Source of the DNA: DATBLE01 sp036555585
GTDB taxonomy: Bacteria > Actinomycetota > Thermoleophilia > Gaiellales > Gaiellaceae
Assembly: GCA_036555585.1 (NCBI GenBank)
Contig: DATBLE010000047.1
Span: forward strand, 124,001 to 188,000
Direction: 5' to 3'
DNA: 64,000 nucleotides
Shown: one piece after another, positions 41,853 to 50,848 of the stretch
Layout of the letters: each line of letters opens with the position of its first letter
Position numbering within the stretch: the first letter of the stretch is position 1
Program-made: the position numbers and the translations under genes
The notes under the pieces: generated by a model
Seen by the model: the letters and a program-made list of their open reading frames with translations, nothing else
What the model was told of the DNA's origin: nothing
Database searches by the model: none

Positions 41853-43750
41853 CAGGCGGCCTGTCTCCCGGCCGCGACCAGGACCCGGCACGGCGACTCG
41901 CGCAGGACGTAGTCGACCGTCCCGCCGAAGATCACCCGCCGCCCGGCCACCGACTGGCGCGGCGCGCCGAGGAGGACGAGCTCCGCGTTGCGCCGGCGGG
42001 CCTCCTCGACGATCGCCGGGCCGGCCTTCCGCGCGCGCAGGAGCCTGGTGACCGCCCGGACGCCGTAGCTCTCGACCAGTGCCTGCGCGTCGTCGAGCAG
42101 CGCCTCGGCGACGTCCTGCTCCTCCTCGAGCCGGGCGTCGAGCGGCAGCGCGAGCGGAATCTCGATCACGTGGACGATCGCGACGGTCGCACCTCGCTGC
42201 GCGGCCAGGCGCGCGGCGGCGACCAGCGCCTCCTCGCTCTCGCCGGTCCGCTTCACGGGCACCACGATCGTGCGGTACTCGACCGTCAGCGACGGGCCGA
42301 GGACGAGCATGGGCGCCCTGACCGTCTCCGTCATGGGCTGCTCGACCACGCGCGTGCGGTACAGCCAGTAGAAGACGAACCCGGCCGCGAGCCACCCGAG
42401 CCCGGCCCAGCGCGCGGGCGGGTACTGCACCACGACAACGACCCACGCGGCCGAGGTGCCGAGGCCGCCGAGGACGGCGAACAGCGGAACGTCCACGCCC
42501 GCGACGCGCAGGTTCGGCCGTGCGCGGTAGACGCCGGGCTCCTGCTTCCTGCGGCGGAGCTGGATGATCGCGGCGTGCGCGATCGTGAACGAGAGCATCG
42601 CGCCGAACGAGTACATCGTCCCCAGGAAGTTGACCTTGCCCGGGAGGAGGACCGCGATCGGGATCACGGCCGCGAAGACGATCAGCGAGAGCCACGGTGT
42701 CTTGAAGCGCGGGTGGAGGCGGCGGAAGACCTCCGGCAGCTGCCGGTAGGTGGCCATCGAGTAGGTGATCCGCGACGCGCCGATCACGCCGGCGTTCGTG
42801 GCGATGAAGAGGATCGTCGCCGCGAGCACGCCGACGTAGACCTTGCCCGCGTCGAGCACCCAGCCGTGGAGTCCCAGGTTCTCGACCAGGCCGAGCACCG
42901 GGTCGTTCTCGAAGCCGCCCTGGTCGGGCGGCAGGCCGAGCTTCGTCACGTAGTCGCCGTCCGGCTGCTGGTAGACGGGCAGCGCGGAGAGCGCGACCAG
43001 CGGAAGCGTGAAGTAGATCGCGAACACCGCCACGGCGACGAGCCGGATCGAGGAGGGAATCGTGCGCGTCGGGTCGCGGGCCTCCTCGGCCAGGTTCGAC
43101 ACCGTCTCGATGCCGGTGTACGCGATCATCGCCACCGGGATCGCCAGCGCGAAGTTTCCCCAGGTCGGCGCGATCCCCCAGTGGACGTTCGCCTTCAGGA
43201 CGTGCGCGTCGAAGACGATCGCGAAGCCGATGATCACGAGCAGGAGCTGCGTGGCGAAGTCGACGACGGCGAGCGAGACGTTCAGGCCCGCCGCCTCCTT
43301 GACGCCGACGATGTTGATCGCGACCAGGATCAAGATCACCGCGGCCCCGCCGATGATGTCCCACGGGTTCGTCCTCAGCGGCTCCCAGAAGATCGACAGG
43401 TAGTGCGGGACGAAGAACGCCGAGATGGCGACGGTGATGATGTAGTTGAGCATCTGGGCCCAGGCGGCCCCGAAGGAGACGACCTCGTTGAAGGCGTGGC
43501 GTGCGAAGCTGGACGAGCCCCCCGCCTCCGGGTAGCGGACCGTTCCCTCGGCGTAGGTGGCGGCGGTCGCGGCGAAGATCAGGCCGCTGATCAGGAAGAC
43601 GAGCGGGGTGAGGCCGAGCGCGATCGCGGCGGTGACGCCGAGCGCGTAGTAGATCGACGAGCCGACGTTGCCGTAGGCGGTCGAGAAGAGCGCGGGCGTG
43701 CCGAGAACGCGCTCCAGTCCCTGCTGCTGCCGCCGGCGCCGGTGAGGCAC
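41852..43750 (-). CDS. APC-superfamily permease with C-terminal USP domain (paralogue)
   Basis: 632 residues. APC core with STAYGNVGSSIYYALGVTAA and AIPVAMIAYTGIETVSNLAEEARDP (around residue 225). The C-terminal USP-like domain, about 475-625, has TIVVPVKRTGESEEALVAAA and NAELVLLGAPRQSVAGRRVIFGGTVDYVLRESP (span about 585-617). It is paired with the 640-residue permease and the 55-residue helper in one minus-strand unit. A duplicated permease set suggests two substrates or a heteromer. Confidence 0.88.
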   Translation of the reverse strand: MPHRRRRQQQGLERVLGTPALFSTAYGNVGSSIYYALGVTAAIALGLTPLVFLISGLIFAATAATYAEGTVRYPEAGGSSSFARHAFNEVVSFGAAWAQMLNYIITVAISAFFVPHYLSIFWEPLRTNPWDIIGGAAVILILVAINIVGVKEAAGLNVSLAVVDFATQLLLVIIGFAIVFDAHVLKANVHWGIAPTWGNFALAIPVAMIAYTGIETVSNLAEEARDPTRTIPSSIRLVAVAVFAIYFTLPLVALSALPVYQQPDGDYVTKLGLPPDQGGFENDPVLGLVENLGLHGWVLDAGKVYVGVLAATILFIATNAGVIGASRITYSMATYRQLPEVFRRLHPRFKTPWLSLIVFAAVIPIAVLLPGKVNFLGTMYSFGAMLSFTIAHAAIIQLRRRKQEPGVYRARPNLRVAGVDVPLFAVLGGLGTSAAWVVVVVQYPPARWAGLGWLAAGFVFYWLYRTRVVEQPMTETVRAPMLVLGPSLTVEYRTIVVPVKRTGESEEALVAAARLAAQRGATVAIVHVIEIPLALPLDARLEEEQDVAEALLDDAQALVESYGVRAVTRLLRARKAGPAIVEEARRRNAELVLLGAPRQSVAGRRVIFGGTVDYVLRESPCRVLVAAGRQAA

Positions 43751-43764
43751 CGGCGAACAATACG

Positions 43765-43787
43765 CGGGGGAACCGCTGGTTCCCCCG
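43765..43787. terminator. palindrome after hppA (terminator candidate)
   Basis: CGGGGGAACC-GCT-GGTTCCCCCG: perfect 10-base arms around 3 bases, 5 bases past the hppA stop and 15 bases before the permease start. It probably ends hppA transcription. No U tract. Related in sequence to the palindrome at the end of btuD. Confidence 0.65.
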
Positions 43788-43792
43788 TGCTG

Positions 43793-45838
43793 TCAGCCGT
43801 GAATGCTGACGATGAGCGGGATGATCAGGATGGCGACGATGTTGGCGATCTTGATCATCGGGTTGATCGCCGGGCCGGCGGTGTCCTTGTAGGGGTCGCC
43901 GACCGTGTCGCCCGTGACGCCGGCGGCGTGGGCCTCCGAGCCCTTGCCGCCGAAGGCGCCGTCCTCGATCATCTTCTTGGCGTTGTCCCAGGCGCCGCCG
44001 CCGGAGGTCATCGCGATCGCGAGGAACAGGCCGGTGACGATGGTGCCGATCAGCAGGCCGCCGAGCATCTCCGCCTTGATCACGCCGACGATGATCGGGA
44101 ACGCGATCGGGATCGCCGCGGGCACCATCATCAGCTTGAGCGCGCGCCCGGTGACGATGCCGACGGCGCGCGAGTAGTCGGGACGCGACGTCCCCTCCAT
44201 GATCCCCGGGTCGTCGCGGAACTGGCGGCGCACCTCCTCGACCACCTCGCCGCCGGCCAGGCCGACCGCGGTCATCGCGAGCGAGGCGAACAGGAAGGGC
44301 ATCAGGCCGCCGATGAACAGCCCGGCGATCACCCAGGGGTCGTTGAGCGTGAAGATCGCCTTCAGGCCCTCGTCGTTCAGGCCGCGCGTGTACTCGTCGA
44401 ACAGGATCAGCGCGGCCAGGCCCGCCGAGCCGATCGCGTAGCCCTTGGTCACGGCCTTCGTCGTGTTGCCGACCGCGTCCAGCGGGTCGGTGATCGCGCG
44501 CACGGACTCGTCCAGGTCGGCCATCTCGGCGATGCCCCCGGCGTTGTCCGTAACGGGCCCGTAGGCGTCGAGGGCGACGATCAGCCCGGTCATCGACAGC
44601 TGCGCCATCACGGCGACGCCGATGCCGTACAGCTCGTGGCCGGCCGCGTAGTAGGCGCCGACGATGCCGACCGCGATCGTGATCACGGGCAGGGCCGTCG
44701 CCCGCATGCCGACGGCCAGCCCGGCAATGATGTTGGTGGCGTGCCCGGTCTGCGACGCCTCGGCGATCGACTTGACCGGGTTCCAGCGGGTGCCCGTGTA
44801 GTACTCGGTGATCGCGACCAGCAGGAACGTCACGCCCAGCCCGATCAGCGCTGAGCCGTAGAGCTGCCAGAAGCTGAACTTGCCGCCGTCGAAGGCCAGC
44901 GTCACCGGGATGAAGCCCAGGGCGGAGAGGACCGTGGCGACGACGACCGCCTTGTAGAGCGCGTTGATGATCGCGTTCGGGCCGCGCCCGGCACGGGCGA
45001 AGAACGTGCCGATCACTGAGGCGAGGATCGAGATTCCGCCCAGCGCGAGCGGGTAGAGCCAGAGCTCGCCGCTCGGGAACGCGGTGCCGAGCAGCATGAC
45101 CGCGACCGCGGTGACCGCGTACGTCTCGAACAGGTCGGCGGCCATGCCTGCGCAGTCGCCGACGTTGTCGCCGACGTTGTCGGCGATCACGGCCGGGTTG
45201 CGCGGGTCGTCCTCGGGGATGCCCGCCTCGATCTTCCCGACCAGGTCGGCGCCGACGTCGGCCGCCTTCGTGAAGATGCCGCCCCCGAGCCGGGCGAAGA
45301 CGGAGATCAGCGACCCGCCGAAGGCGAGCCCGACGAGGTCGTCGATCGCCGAGGCCGAGCTGTGGTTGAGCCAGTCGGTGAGCGCCCAGTAGTAGCCCGC
45401 GACGCCGAACAGGCCGAGGCCGACGACGAGCAGTCCCGTCACCGAGCCGGCCCGGAACGCGACGTTGAGCGCAGGCTTCAGACCGTCCTTGGCCGCCTCG
45501 GCGGTCCGCACGTTCGAGCGAACGGCGACGTTCATGCCGATGAAGCCGGCCGCGGCGGAGAGCGTGGCGCCGATCAGGAACCCGACGGCCGTGCCCCAGC
45601 CGAGCTTGTGGTAGAAGCCGAGCAGAAGGAAGGGGACGATCGCCACCATCGCGATCGTCGTGTACTGCTTGCGCAGGTACGCGGCCGCGCCTTCCTGGAC
45701 GGCACGCGCGATCTGCTGCATCCGCTCGCTGCCCGCAGGCCGCGAGAGCAGCCAGTACACGAGATAGAGGCCGTACAGGATCGCGATGCCCGAGCAGACG
45801 AGCGCGAACAGCACGGCATGGTCCTTGAAGAAGTCCAC
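43793..45838 (-). CDS. hppA: membrane-bound proton-translocating pyrophosphatase
   Basis: 681 residues from GTG 45838 (GGGAG upstream) with about 16 membrane helices. Catalytic loops are GGGIFTKAADVGADLVGKIE, DNVGDNVGDCAGMAADLFE and later VGDPYKDTAGPAINPMIKI. The segment DAVGNTTKAVTKGYAIGSA carries Lys in the position that marks K+-independent H+-PPases (K+-dependent ones have Ala, GNTTAA). The enzyme couples hydrolysis of pyrophosphate to proton export. It stands alone, with a hairpin after it. Confidence 0.95.
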   Translation of the reverse strand: MDFFKDHAVLFALVCSGIAILYGLYLVYWLLSRPAGSERMQQIARAVQEGAAAYLRKQYTTIAMVAIVPFLLLGFYHKLGWGTAVGFLIGATLSAAAGFIGMNVAVRSNVRTAEAAKDGLKPALNVAFRAGSVTGLLVVGLGLFGVAGYYWALTDWLNHSSASAIDDLVGLAFGGSLISVFARLGGGIFTKAADVGADLVGKIEAGIPEDDPRNPAVIADNVGDNVGDCAGMAADLFETYAVTAVAVMLLGTAFPSGELWLYPLALGGISILASVIGTFFARAGRGPNAIINALYKAVVVATVLSALGFIPVTLAFDGGKFSFWQLYGSALIGLGVTFLLVAITEYYTGTRWNPVKSIAEASQTGHATNIIAGLAVGMRATALPVITIAVGIVGAYYAAGHELYGIGVAVMAQLSMTGLIVALDAYGPVTDNAGGIAEMADLDESVRAITDPLDAVGNTTKAVTKGYAIGSAGLAALILFDEYTRGLNDEGLKAIFTLNDPWVIAGLFIGGLMPFLFASLAMTAVGLAGGEVVEEVRRQFRDDPGIMEGTSRPDYSRAVGIVTGRALKLMMVPAAIPIAFPIIVGVIKAEMLGGLLIGTIVTGLFLAIAMTSGGGAWDNAKKMIEDGAFGGKGSEAHAAGVTGDTVGDPYKDTAGPAINPMIKIANIVAILIIPLIVSIHG

Positions 45839-45943
45839 TACGCTCCCTTTCCCCTTACAAAGTCGGCGCCGAGAGTCCTCGGCGCGCCACAACCAAGCTC
45901 ACAAGCGCGAGAGACTATCCGATCGGACGGCGGCGCCGTACGG

Positions 45944-47116
45944 TCAGCGCAGGCGCGCATTGCTCGCACGCAGCCGTTTCCAGGCCTTCGGCAGCCGCTT
46001 CCTCACCCGCCGGCGGCGGGCGCGCTGGCGCTCCGCGACGCGCCCGGCGACGAATGCCCCGGCGGTCGCGGAGTCGACGACGCTGAGCTCGCGCAGGCGG
46101 CGCTCGGCGACGACCGCGTCCTGGTACTCGCCGAGGAGGGCCTGCATGGCCTTGGCGCGTGCGACGAAGCGGTCGCCGTCCCGGCCCCCGGGCGGGCTGA
46201 GCTCGGCCGCATAGCGCGCCCGCTTGAGCGTGATGCGGAGCCGGTGGACCGAGGCGTCGTCGGGATCGGGCCCGAGCTGGTCGACGGCCCGTGCGAGGCG
46301 TCGGAACGACCTGCGGGCGACGCGCTCGAGCGGAACGGCGGCCTCGTCGGCTGCCAGCCGGGGGCGCAGGCGCAGCCGGACGAGGAGCCGGCGGTAGGAA
46401 TCGGCCTCGAGCGCCTCGAGCAGCCGCGTCCTGGCGGCGTCGCGCTCGGAGACCAGCCGCTCCGTCAGCACGTCGCCTCCGCGGCGGTCGCCGCCTTCCA
46501 GGGTCGGGAGCTCTTCCCGGACGTGCTCGAGCAGGACGTCCAGGTCGCGCACGGGGCTCGTCGCGGCGCCGAGCTCGCGGAGCGGGTCGACGAGCGACCG
46601 GTACCACTCGGGATCGACGTGCTTGCGTACGGCCCGGAGGTACGCGCGCGTTCGCCGCGCGGCGACCCGGTGCTGGTGCAGGCTCTCGGGCTCGGCGCCG
46701 AGGCGCGTGCCGGGATCGTGCGCGAGCAGAGCCTGCCGCTGAGCCTCGATTGCCGTGCGCAGCCGGACTGCGCCCTCGTCCGGGCTGAGCGGCGGCATCG
46801 GGACGAGCTCCCGGCCGGCGAGCACTCCGTCGATCAGGTCGGCGATCTCGCGGGGCGGCGCGAGACCCGCGTTCCCGGGCTCCCAGGCCTCGACCACCTC
46901 GCCGCGTGGCAGGCGGAGCCGCCAGGTCACCCCCGCCTCGAGCGGTATGCGCGAGACGACCATGCCGAGCCGTTCGAGGTCGAAGTCGAGCGTGTCGTAG
47001 TCGTGCGCGACGCCGAGCTCGCGCTCCGCGCGGAGCCAGTCCTCCTCGGGGGTGCCGGCCAGCGGGCTCTCGGAGATCTGGTGTGCGCGAGTGCGGATCG
47101 CGTCCGAGGCGTCCAT
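45944..47116 (-). CDS. CHAD domain protein with N-terminal DUF2934
   Basis: 390 residues. Residues 5-33 (DAIRTRAHQISESPLAGTPE, then EDWLRAERELG) are a DUF2934 helix pair. A shortened CYTH-like part follows (about 38-105: TWRLRLPRGEVVEAWEPGNA). Residues 120-390 are a CHAD domain with HQHRVAARRTRAYLRAV, DPEWYRSLVDPLRELG and SVHRLRITLKRARYAAELSP, rich in conserved His/Arg. CHAD proteins bind polyphosphate. Beside a pyrophosphatase this supports a role in phosphate storage. The DUF2934 fusion is unusual. Confidence 0.82.
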   Translation of the reverse strand: MDASDAIRTRAHQISESPLAGTPEEDWLRAERELGVAHDYDTLDFDLERLGMVVSRIPLEAGVTWRLRLPRGEVVEAWEPGNAGLAPPREIADLIDGVLAGRELVPMPPLSPDEGAVRLRTAIEAQRQALLAHDPGTRLGAEPESLHQHRVAARRTRAYLRAVRKHVDPEWYRSLVDPLRELGAATSPVRDLDVLLEHVREELPTLEGGDRRGGDVLTERLVSERDAARTRLLEALEADSYRRLLVRLRLRPRLAADEAAVPLERVARRSFRRLARAVDQLGPDPDDASVHRLRITLKRARYAAELSPPGGRDGDRFVARAKAMQALLGEYQDAVVAERRLRELSVVDSATAGAFVAGRVAERQRARRRRVRKRLPKAWKRLRASNARLR

Positions 47117-47148
47117 CGCCCCTCAATTCGTTCCGCCGCGACTCGTTC

Positions 47149-47463
47149 CTAGGAGCCGGTAGCCGCCGCCTTCGCGTACGCCAGCTGCATGTTGGCCACC
47201 AGCTCCTCGAGGTCGCGAGCGAGCTCGGCCGCCACGACGCCCTTCAGCACGGGCACCAGCGCGCGCAGCGCGTCGATGGCGAGCTTCGCCTGCTCGAGGT
47301 CGCGGTGCTCCTCGCCGAGGCTCCGGTAGCCGAGCGAGGAGACCGTGAACACCGTCTGCACGAGGACGTCGGCGACCTTCAGCTGCTCGAGCTCGGACTG
47401 GAGCTGCTCCAGCAGATCTTCCTGCGAGGGCTGCCGCTCGGGAGCGTCACCCGCCTCAGCCAT
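47149..47463 (-). CDS. small helical hypothetical protein (DUF1844-like pattern)
   Basis: 104 residues from ATG 47463, overlapping the ybdK-type gene stop by 8 bases. Mostly helix: DLLEQLQSELEQLKVADVLV, QTVFTVSSLGYRSLGEEHRD and LEQAKLAIDALRALVPVL. The last segment resembles DUF1844 proteins, but the match is weak. The overlap suggests it acts with the carboxylate-amine ligase. Confidence 0.65.
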   Translation of the reverse strand: MAEAGDAPERQPSQEDLLEQLQSELEQLKVADVLVQTVFTVSSLGYRSLGEEHRDLEQAKLAIDALRALVPVLKGVVAAELARDLEELVANMQLAYAKAAATGS

Positions 47464-48607
47464 GGACGGCCTCACCCGCCTTGACCTGCTCCGCGTAGAT
47501 CTCCTCGAACGACCAGCCCTCCCCGACCCGGGCGATCTGCCGCTCGGCCGCGGTCGCCGCGGGAACGGCGAGGGTCACGTCGAGCTCCGCGGCGACCGGT
47601 GAGATCCACTCCGCGACGCGTTCCAGCTCGCCTCGCGCGGGCCGCACCTCGTAGGTGCCCGGGTCGAGCAGCGTCCCCGACAGGCCGTAGCGGATCGCCC
47701 GCCACAGGTTCTCCTCGATCATCCGGGGCGGCGGCTGCGGCAGCGGCTCTCCCTCGTCGACCGCGCGGGCGATCCGCGCCGCGAGGGCGTAGCAGAAGCC
47801 GGCGAGCGCCCTGGACTCGCCGAGGTCGGGCTGGCCGTCGCAGATCCTGATCTCGACCGTCGGATACGCGAGGTGCGGCCTGACGCTCCACCAGAGCTGG
47901 GTGTGCTCGTCGATCGAGCCGGTCTCGTACAGCGTCCGCACGTACTCCTCGAAGACCTGCCAGCTCCCGTAGGCGTCCGGGACGCCGCAGCGCGGGAACA
48001 TGCGCGTGAACACCTCGGTCCGGGCCGAGTGGAGGCCGCTGTTCACGCCCTCGACCAGCGGCGAGCTCGCCGAGAGTGCGAGCAGGTGCGGCAGGAACAC
48101 GCGCAGGCCGTCGTGGACGGCGACGGCGCGGTCCGCGCCCCGGATCCCGACGTGGACGTGGAGTCCGAACGTGTTGTTCCGCCAGACCACGTACCGGAGC
48201 AGCTCGTCGTTTCGCCGGTAGTGCGGGGTGTCGATGATCCGCTGGTCCTGCCAGCGGCTCCACGGATGGGTGCCCGTCGCACCCAGCGAGATTCCGAGGC
48301 TCGTGGTCAGCGCGGCGAGCTGCGCACGCCGCTCGCCCATGCGCCCGGAGGCCTCCGCGAAGCTCTCGCAGCGGCCCGTGCGCACCTCGACCTCGCTCGC
48401 GATCAGCTCGCCGACGAGATGGTCGTCGACCTCCGAGCCGGAGGCGGCTGCCTTCACCTCCTCGAAGCGGCTCACCAGCGACAGCGTCTCGGGGTCGAGC
48501 AGGGCGAACTCCTCCTCGACCGCGACGGTCAGGTCGGTACCGGTCTCGAACGCCTCGCGGGCGCGCGAGATCATCTCCCCGTAGGGCAGCTTCTGCGCTT
48601 CACCCAT
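47456..48607 (-). CDS. ybdK: carboxylate-amine ligase, YbdK / glutamate-cysteine ligase 2 family
   Basis: 383 residues. The GCS2 fold is seen in TVAVEEEFALLDPETLSLVS, VRTGRCESFAEASGRM, GTHPWSRWQDQRI, NNTFGLHVHVGIRG, ARTEVFTRMFPRCGVPDAYG, and RPHLAYPTVEIRICDGQPD. It has the catalytic Glu and His of the family. YbdK has weak glutamate-cysteine ligase activity in vitro. In actinomycetes it is not part of mycothiol synthesis. The true substrate is unknown. Confidence 0.92.
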   Translation of the reverse strand: MGEAQKLPYGEMISRAREAFETGTDLTVAVEEEFALLDPETLSLVSRFEEVKAAASGSEVDDHLVGELIASEVEVRTGRCESFAEASGRMGERRAQLAALTTSLGISLGATGTHPWSRWQDQRIIDTPHYRRNDELLRYVVWRNNTFGLHVHVGIRGADRAVAVHDGLRVFLPHLLALSASSPLVEGVNSGLHSARTEVFTRMFPRCGVPDAYGSWQVFEEYVRTLYETGSIDEHTQLWWSVRPHLAYPTVEIRICDGQPDLGESRALAGFCYALAARIARAVDEGEPLPQPPPRMIEENLWRAIRYGLSGTLLDPGTYEVRPARGELERVAEWISPVAAELDVTLAVPAATAAERQIARVGEGWSFEEIYAEQVKAGEAVHG

Positions 48608-48620
48608 CGAAGCGGGAAGC

Positions 48621-49865
48621 CTACGCGGAAAAGGGCGCCAGCAGCCGCTCGGCGACGCCGGCCCAGGACCAGCGCTCGACCGCCACCTGCCGCGCCGCCT
48701 CCCCCAGCGAGGCGCGCTCGGCGGCCGGCAGGGCGAGCAGCTCGTGGAGCTTGTCGGCGAGGTCGAGCGAGTCGCCCGTGGCGAAGCTGGTCAGGTGCCG
48801 GCGGGCCGGCGGGTAGGCGTCCTCCAGGCCGCGGGCGATCTCCTCCAGCCCGGAATGGCGAGCGACGAGCGGCGGGCAGGCCGCGGCGGCCGCTTCGGCC
48901 GCGACCATTCCGAACGCCTCCGGGAAGATCGAGGGCACGACCGCGACGTCGGCGAGCGGAATCAGGTTGACGAGGTGGCGATGCTCCAGCGGGCCGGTGA
49001 ACAGCGTCCGCCTGGGCGCGATCCGCTCGAGCTCGCGGCGGTAGTCGCCGAAGCCGACCACCAGCGTGCGCACGTCCATGCCGCGCAGCGCCTCGAACAG
49101 GACGTGGACGCCCTTGTTGTAGAGCAGCTTCCCGAAATAGAGGACGGTCGGCGCGTCGCCGGCGAGGGACTCGCGCAGGCGCTGCTCGTTCCCCTCGTCC
49201 GGCAGCCGTTCCTGCCGGTTGCCCGGGTTCGGCGGGTCGGCGCGGCACTCGGCCAGCAGCCGCTCGAGCGCCTCGGGCCGGCTGCGGACGACGAACGCGT
49301 CGACGTCGACGCCCGGCGGCACCTCGTGCACGCGGTCGACCTGACCGACGACCTCCTCCAGCACCTGCCGGATGTGGGCCGATCCGACGAACACCGCCCC
49401 TGCGCCGCGCAGGGCCTCCGCCCCCCACGCTTCGAGCTCGGCGTCGCCGCGCATCGAGTACTCCAGCTCCGAGCCGTGCGCCTTCACGCCGAAGCGGGCG
49501 CCGCTCGCCGCCGCGACCGGGCCGCCCATGAGGACGTGGTTCGCGAAGACCAGATCGGCCGGCAGGTGCTCGCGCAGCGCCTCCGCGTTCCGCGCGACGT
49601 AGCGGTCGCGCTCCTCGCGCGGCATGTCCTGGAGCAGCACCGGCTCCAGCCCCTCGTAGCGGTCGAGCACGAACACGGGGAGCCGCGTGTCGAGCTCCGG
49701 GCGGACGACCTGCGCGCCCGCCAGGTCGAAGCGCTCGGGCGCCGGGTCCTGGCAGAGGACGACGACGTCGTGCCCGGCCCGCGCCCACTCCCGCGCGACC
49801 GCGCGGGTGTAGACGTTCGACCCGGTTCCCTCCAGGAGGTACCCATGCCAGACGAGGATCCGCAC
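48621..49865 (-). CDS. glycosyltransferase family 4
   Basis: 414 residues, two Rossmann halves (GT-B). The donor half has VLYFGKLLYNKGVHVLFEAL, VVGFGDYRRELER, GPLEHRHLVNLIPLADVAVV and PSIFPEAFGMVAAEAAAA with the E-x7-E pattern. The acceptor half begins MRILVWHGYLLEGTGSNVY. It could build a glycolipid or a capsule sugar. It stands 13 bases upstream of the ybdK gene, and no glycan cluster is close. Confidence 0.9.
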   Translation of the reverse strand: MRILVWHGYLLEGTGSNVYTRAVAREWARAGHDVVVLCQDPAPERFDLAGAQVVRPELDTRLPVFVLDRYEGLEPVLLQDMPREERDRYVARNAEALREHLPADLVFANHVLMGGPVAAASGARFGVKAHGSELEYSMRGDAELEAWGAEALRGAGAVFVGSAHIRQVLEEVVGQVDRVHEVPPGVDVDAFVVRSRPEALERLLAECRADPPNPGNRQERLPDEGNEQRLRESLAGDAPTVLYFGKLLYNKGVHVLFEALRGMDVRTLVVGFGDYRRELERIAPRRTLFTGPLEHRHLVNLIPLADVAVVPSIFPEAFGMVAAEAAAAACPPLVARHSGLEEIARGLEDAYPPARRHLTSFATGDSLDLADKLHELLALPAAERASLGEAARQVAVERWSWAGVAERLLAPFSA

Positions 49866-49884
49866 GGGCCGGAGCCTAGTTCAG

Positions 49885-50505
49885 CTACGCCAGATGGAAG
49901 TAGAGCGCGTGCAGGAGCTCGACTGCCGGGTTCGAGGTGTGCACCTGCACGTCCGCGGGGACGTCGAGCAGGCCCTCGCTGTAGTTGAAGATGATCTTCA
50001 CGCCCGCGTCGACCAGGTCGTCGGCGACGCCCTGGGCCGCAGCGGCCGGCACGGCGAGGACGCCGACGATGATGTTCTTGTCGTGGACCGCGTCCTTGAG
50101 GTCGGAGTACTGCTGCACCTCGACGTGGCCGGCCCGGTTGCCGACGACGCCCGGGTCGCGGTCGAAGACGGCGGCGATGTTGATCCCGTGCTCGGCGAAG
50201 ATCGGGGAGCTCGCGATCGCCTGGCCCAGCCGCCCGGCGCCGACGAGCGCGATGTTGTGCTGGCCCTGGGTGCGCAGGATCTTGCGGATCTCGCCGAGCA
50301 GGCTGTCGATGTTGTAGCCCACCCCGCGCTTGCCGAACTTCCCGAAGGCGGACAGGTCGCGCCTGATCTGCGTGGCGTTGATGTTCGTGTAGTCGGACAT
50401 CTCCTGGGAGGAGATGCGCTCCTTGCCCATCTTCTTGGCCTGCGTGAGAACCTGGAGGTACCGGCTCAGTCGCGCGGCGACCCCGACCGTCAACCGATCC
50501 GTCAC
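49885..50505 (-). CDS. rex: redox-sensing transcriptional repressor Rex
   Basis: 206 residues from GTG 50505, preceded by AAGGAG. The winged helix (about 8-75) has SRYLQVLTQAKKMGKERISS and QEMSDYTNINATQIRRDLSAF, followed by GKFGKRGVGYNI. The Rossmann domain has IALVGAGRLGQAI (86-98) and AAVFDRDPGVVGNRAGHVEV. NADH releases it from promoters of anaerobic or energy genes. It is likely to control respiratory genes elsewhere. Targets in this window are not shown. Confidence 0.95.
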   Translation of the reverse strand: MTDRLTVGVAARLSRYLQVLTQAKKMGKERISSQEMSDYTNINATQIRRDLSAFGKFGKRGVGYNIDSLLGEIRKILRTQGQHNIALVGAGRLGQAIASSPIFAEHGINIAAVFDRDPGVVGNRAGHVEVQQYSDLKDAVHDKNIIVGVLAVPAAAAQGVADDLVDAGVKIIFNYSEGLLDVPADVQVHTSNPAVELLHALYFHLA

Positions 50506-50581
50506 ACCCGCTCCTTGTGTCGCTGTTTGTAACACCGCCTGCATTGTGCCAGCCCGCTTTCCAGGCTGCGCCGGTCGCCTT

Positions 50582-50848
50582 TTAGGTCTGACTTTGTGCG
50601 CCCGGTCGCCCCTCGAGCCGGCGCAGGAACGCGGCGGTGTCCACGTAGTAGACGAACGCCCGCTCGCCGTCGATCTCGACCACCGGCAGCCATTCGCGGT
50701 AGCGCGCCTCCAGCCCGGCGTCGCCGCCGATGTCGACCTCGCGCAGCTCGAACTCGTGCTCGCGCCGGAGCTCGGCGAGCGTGCTCCGCGCCCGCTCGCA
50801 GAGGTGGCAACCCTCGGCGTGGTAGACGACGACCTGCGGCTTAGGGAT
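50582..50848 (-). CDS. glutaredoxin-like (CxxC) protein with no canonical start codon
   Basis: The frame reads VVVYHAEGCHLCERARSTLA, EFELREVDIGGD and WLPVVEIDGERAFVYYVDTA, ending GRPGAQSQT. This is the glutaredoxin/DUF836-like thioredoxin fold with an intact C-H-L-C pair. No ATG, GTG or TTG exists in frame between the gdh stop region and the CxxC. The bounds given run from an ATC at 50848, just beyond the gdh stop, to TAA 50582. Either an unusual start (ATC) is used, or an indel hides the start. It lies directly downstream of gdh and upstream of rex. Confidence 0.65.
   Translation of the reverse strand: MPKPQVVVYHAEGCHLCERARSTLAELRREHEFELREVDIGGDAGLEARYREWLPVVEIDGERAFVYYVDTAAFLRRLEGRPGAQSQT

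Noticed and set aside
38690..44854. A 2054-codon open frame on the plus strand
   Set aside because: It is antisense to the TrkA, permease and pyrophosphatase genes. All recognisable motifs lie on the minus strand. Long shadow frames are expected at this GC content.
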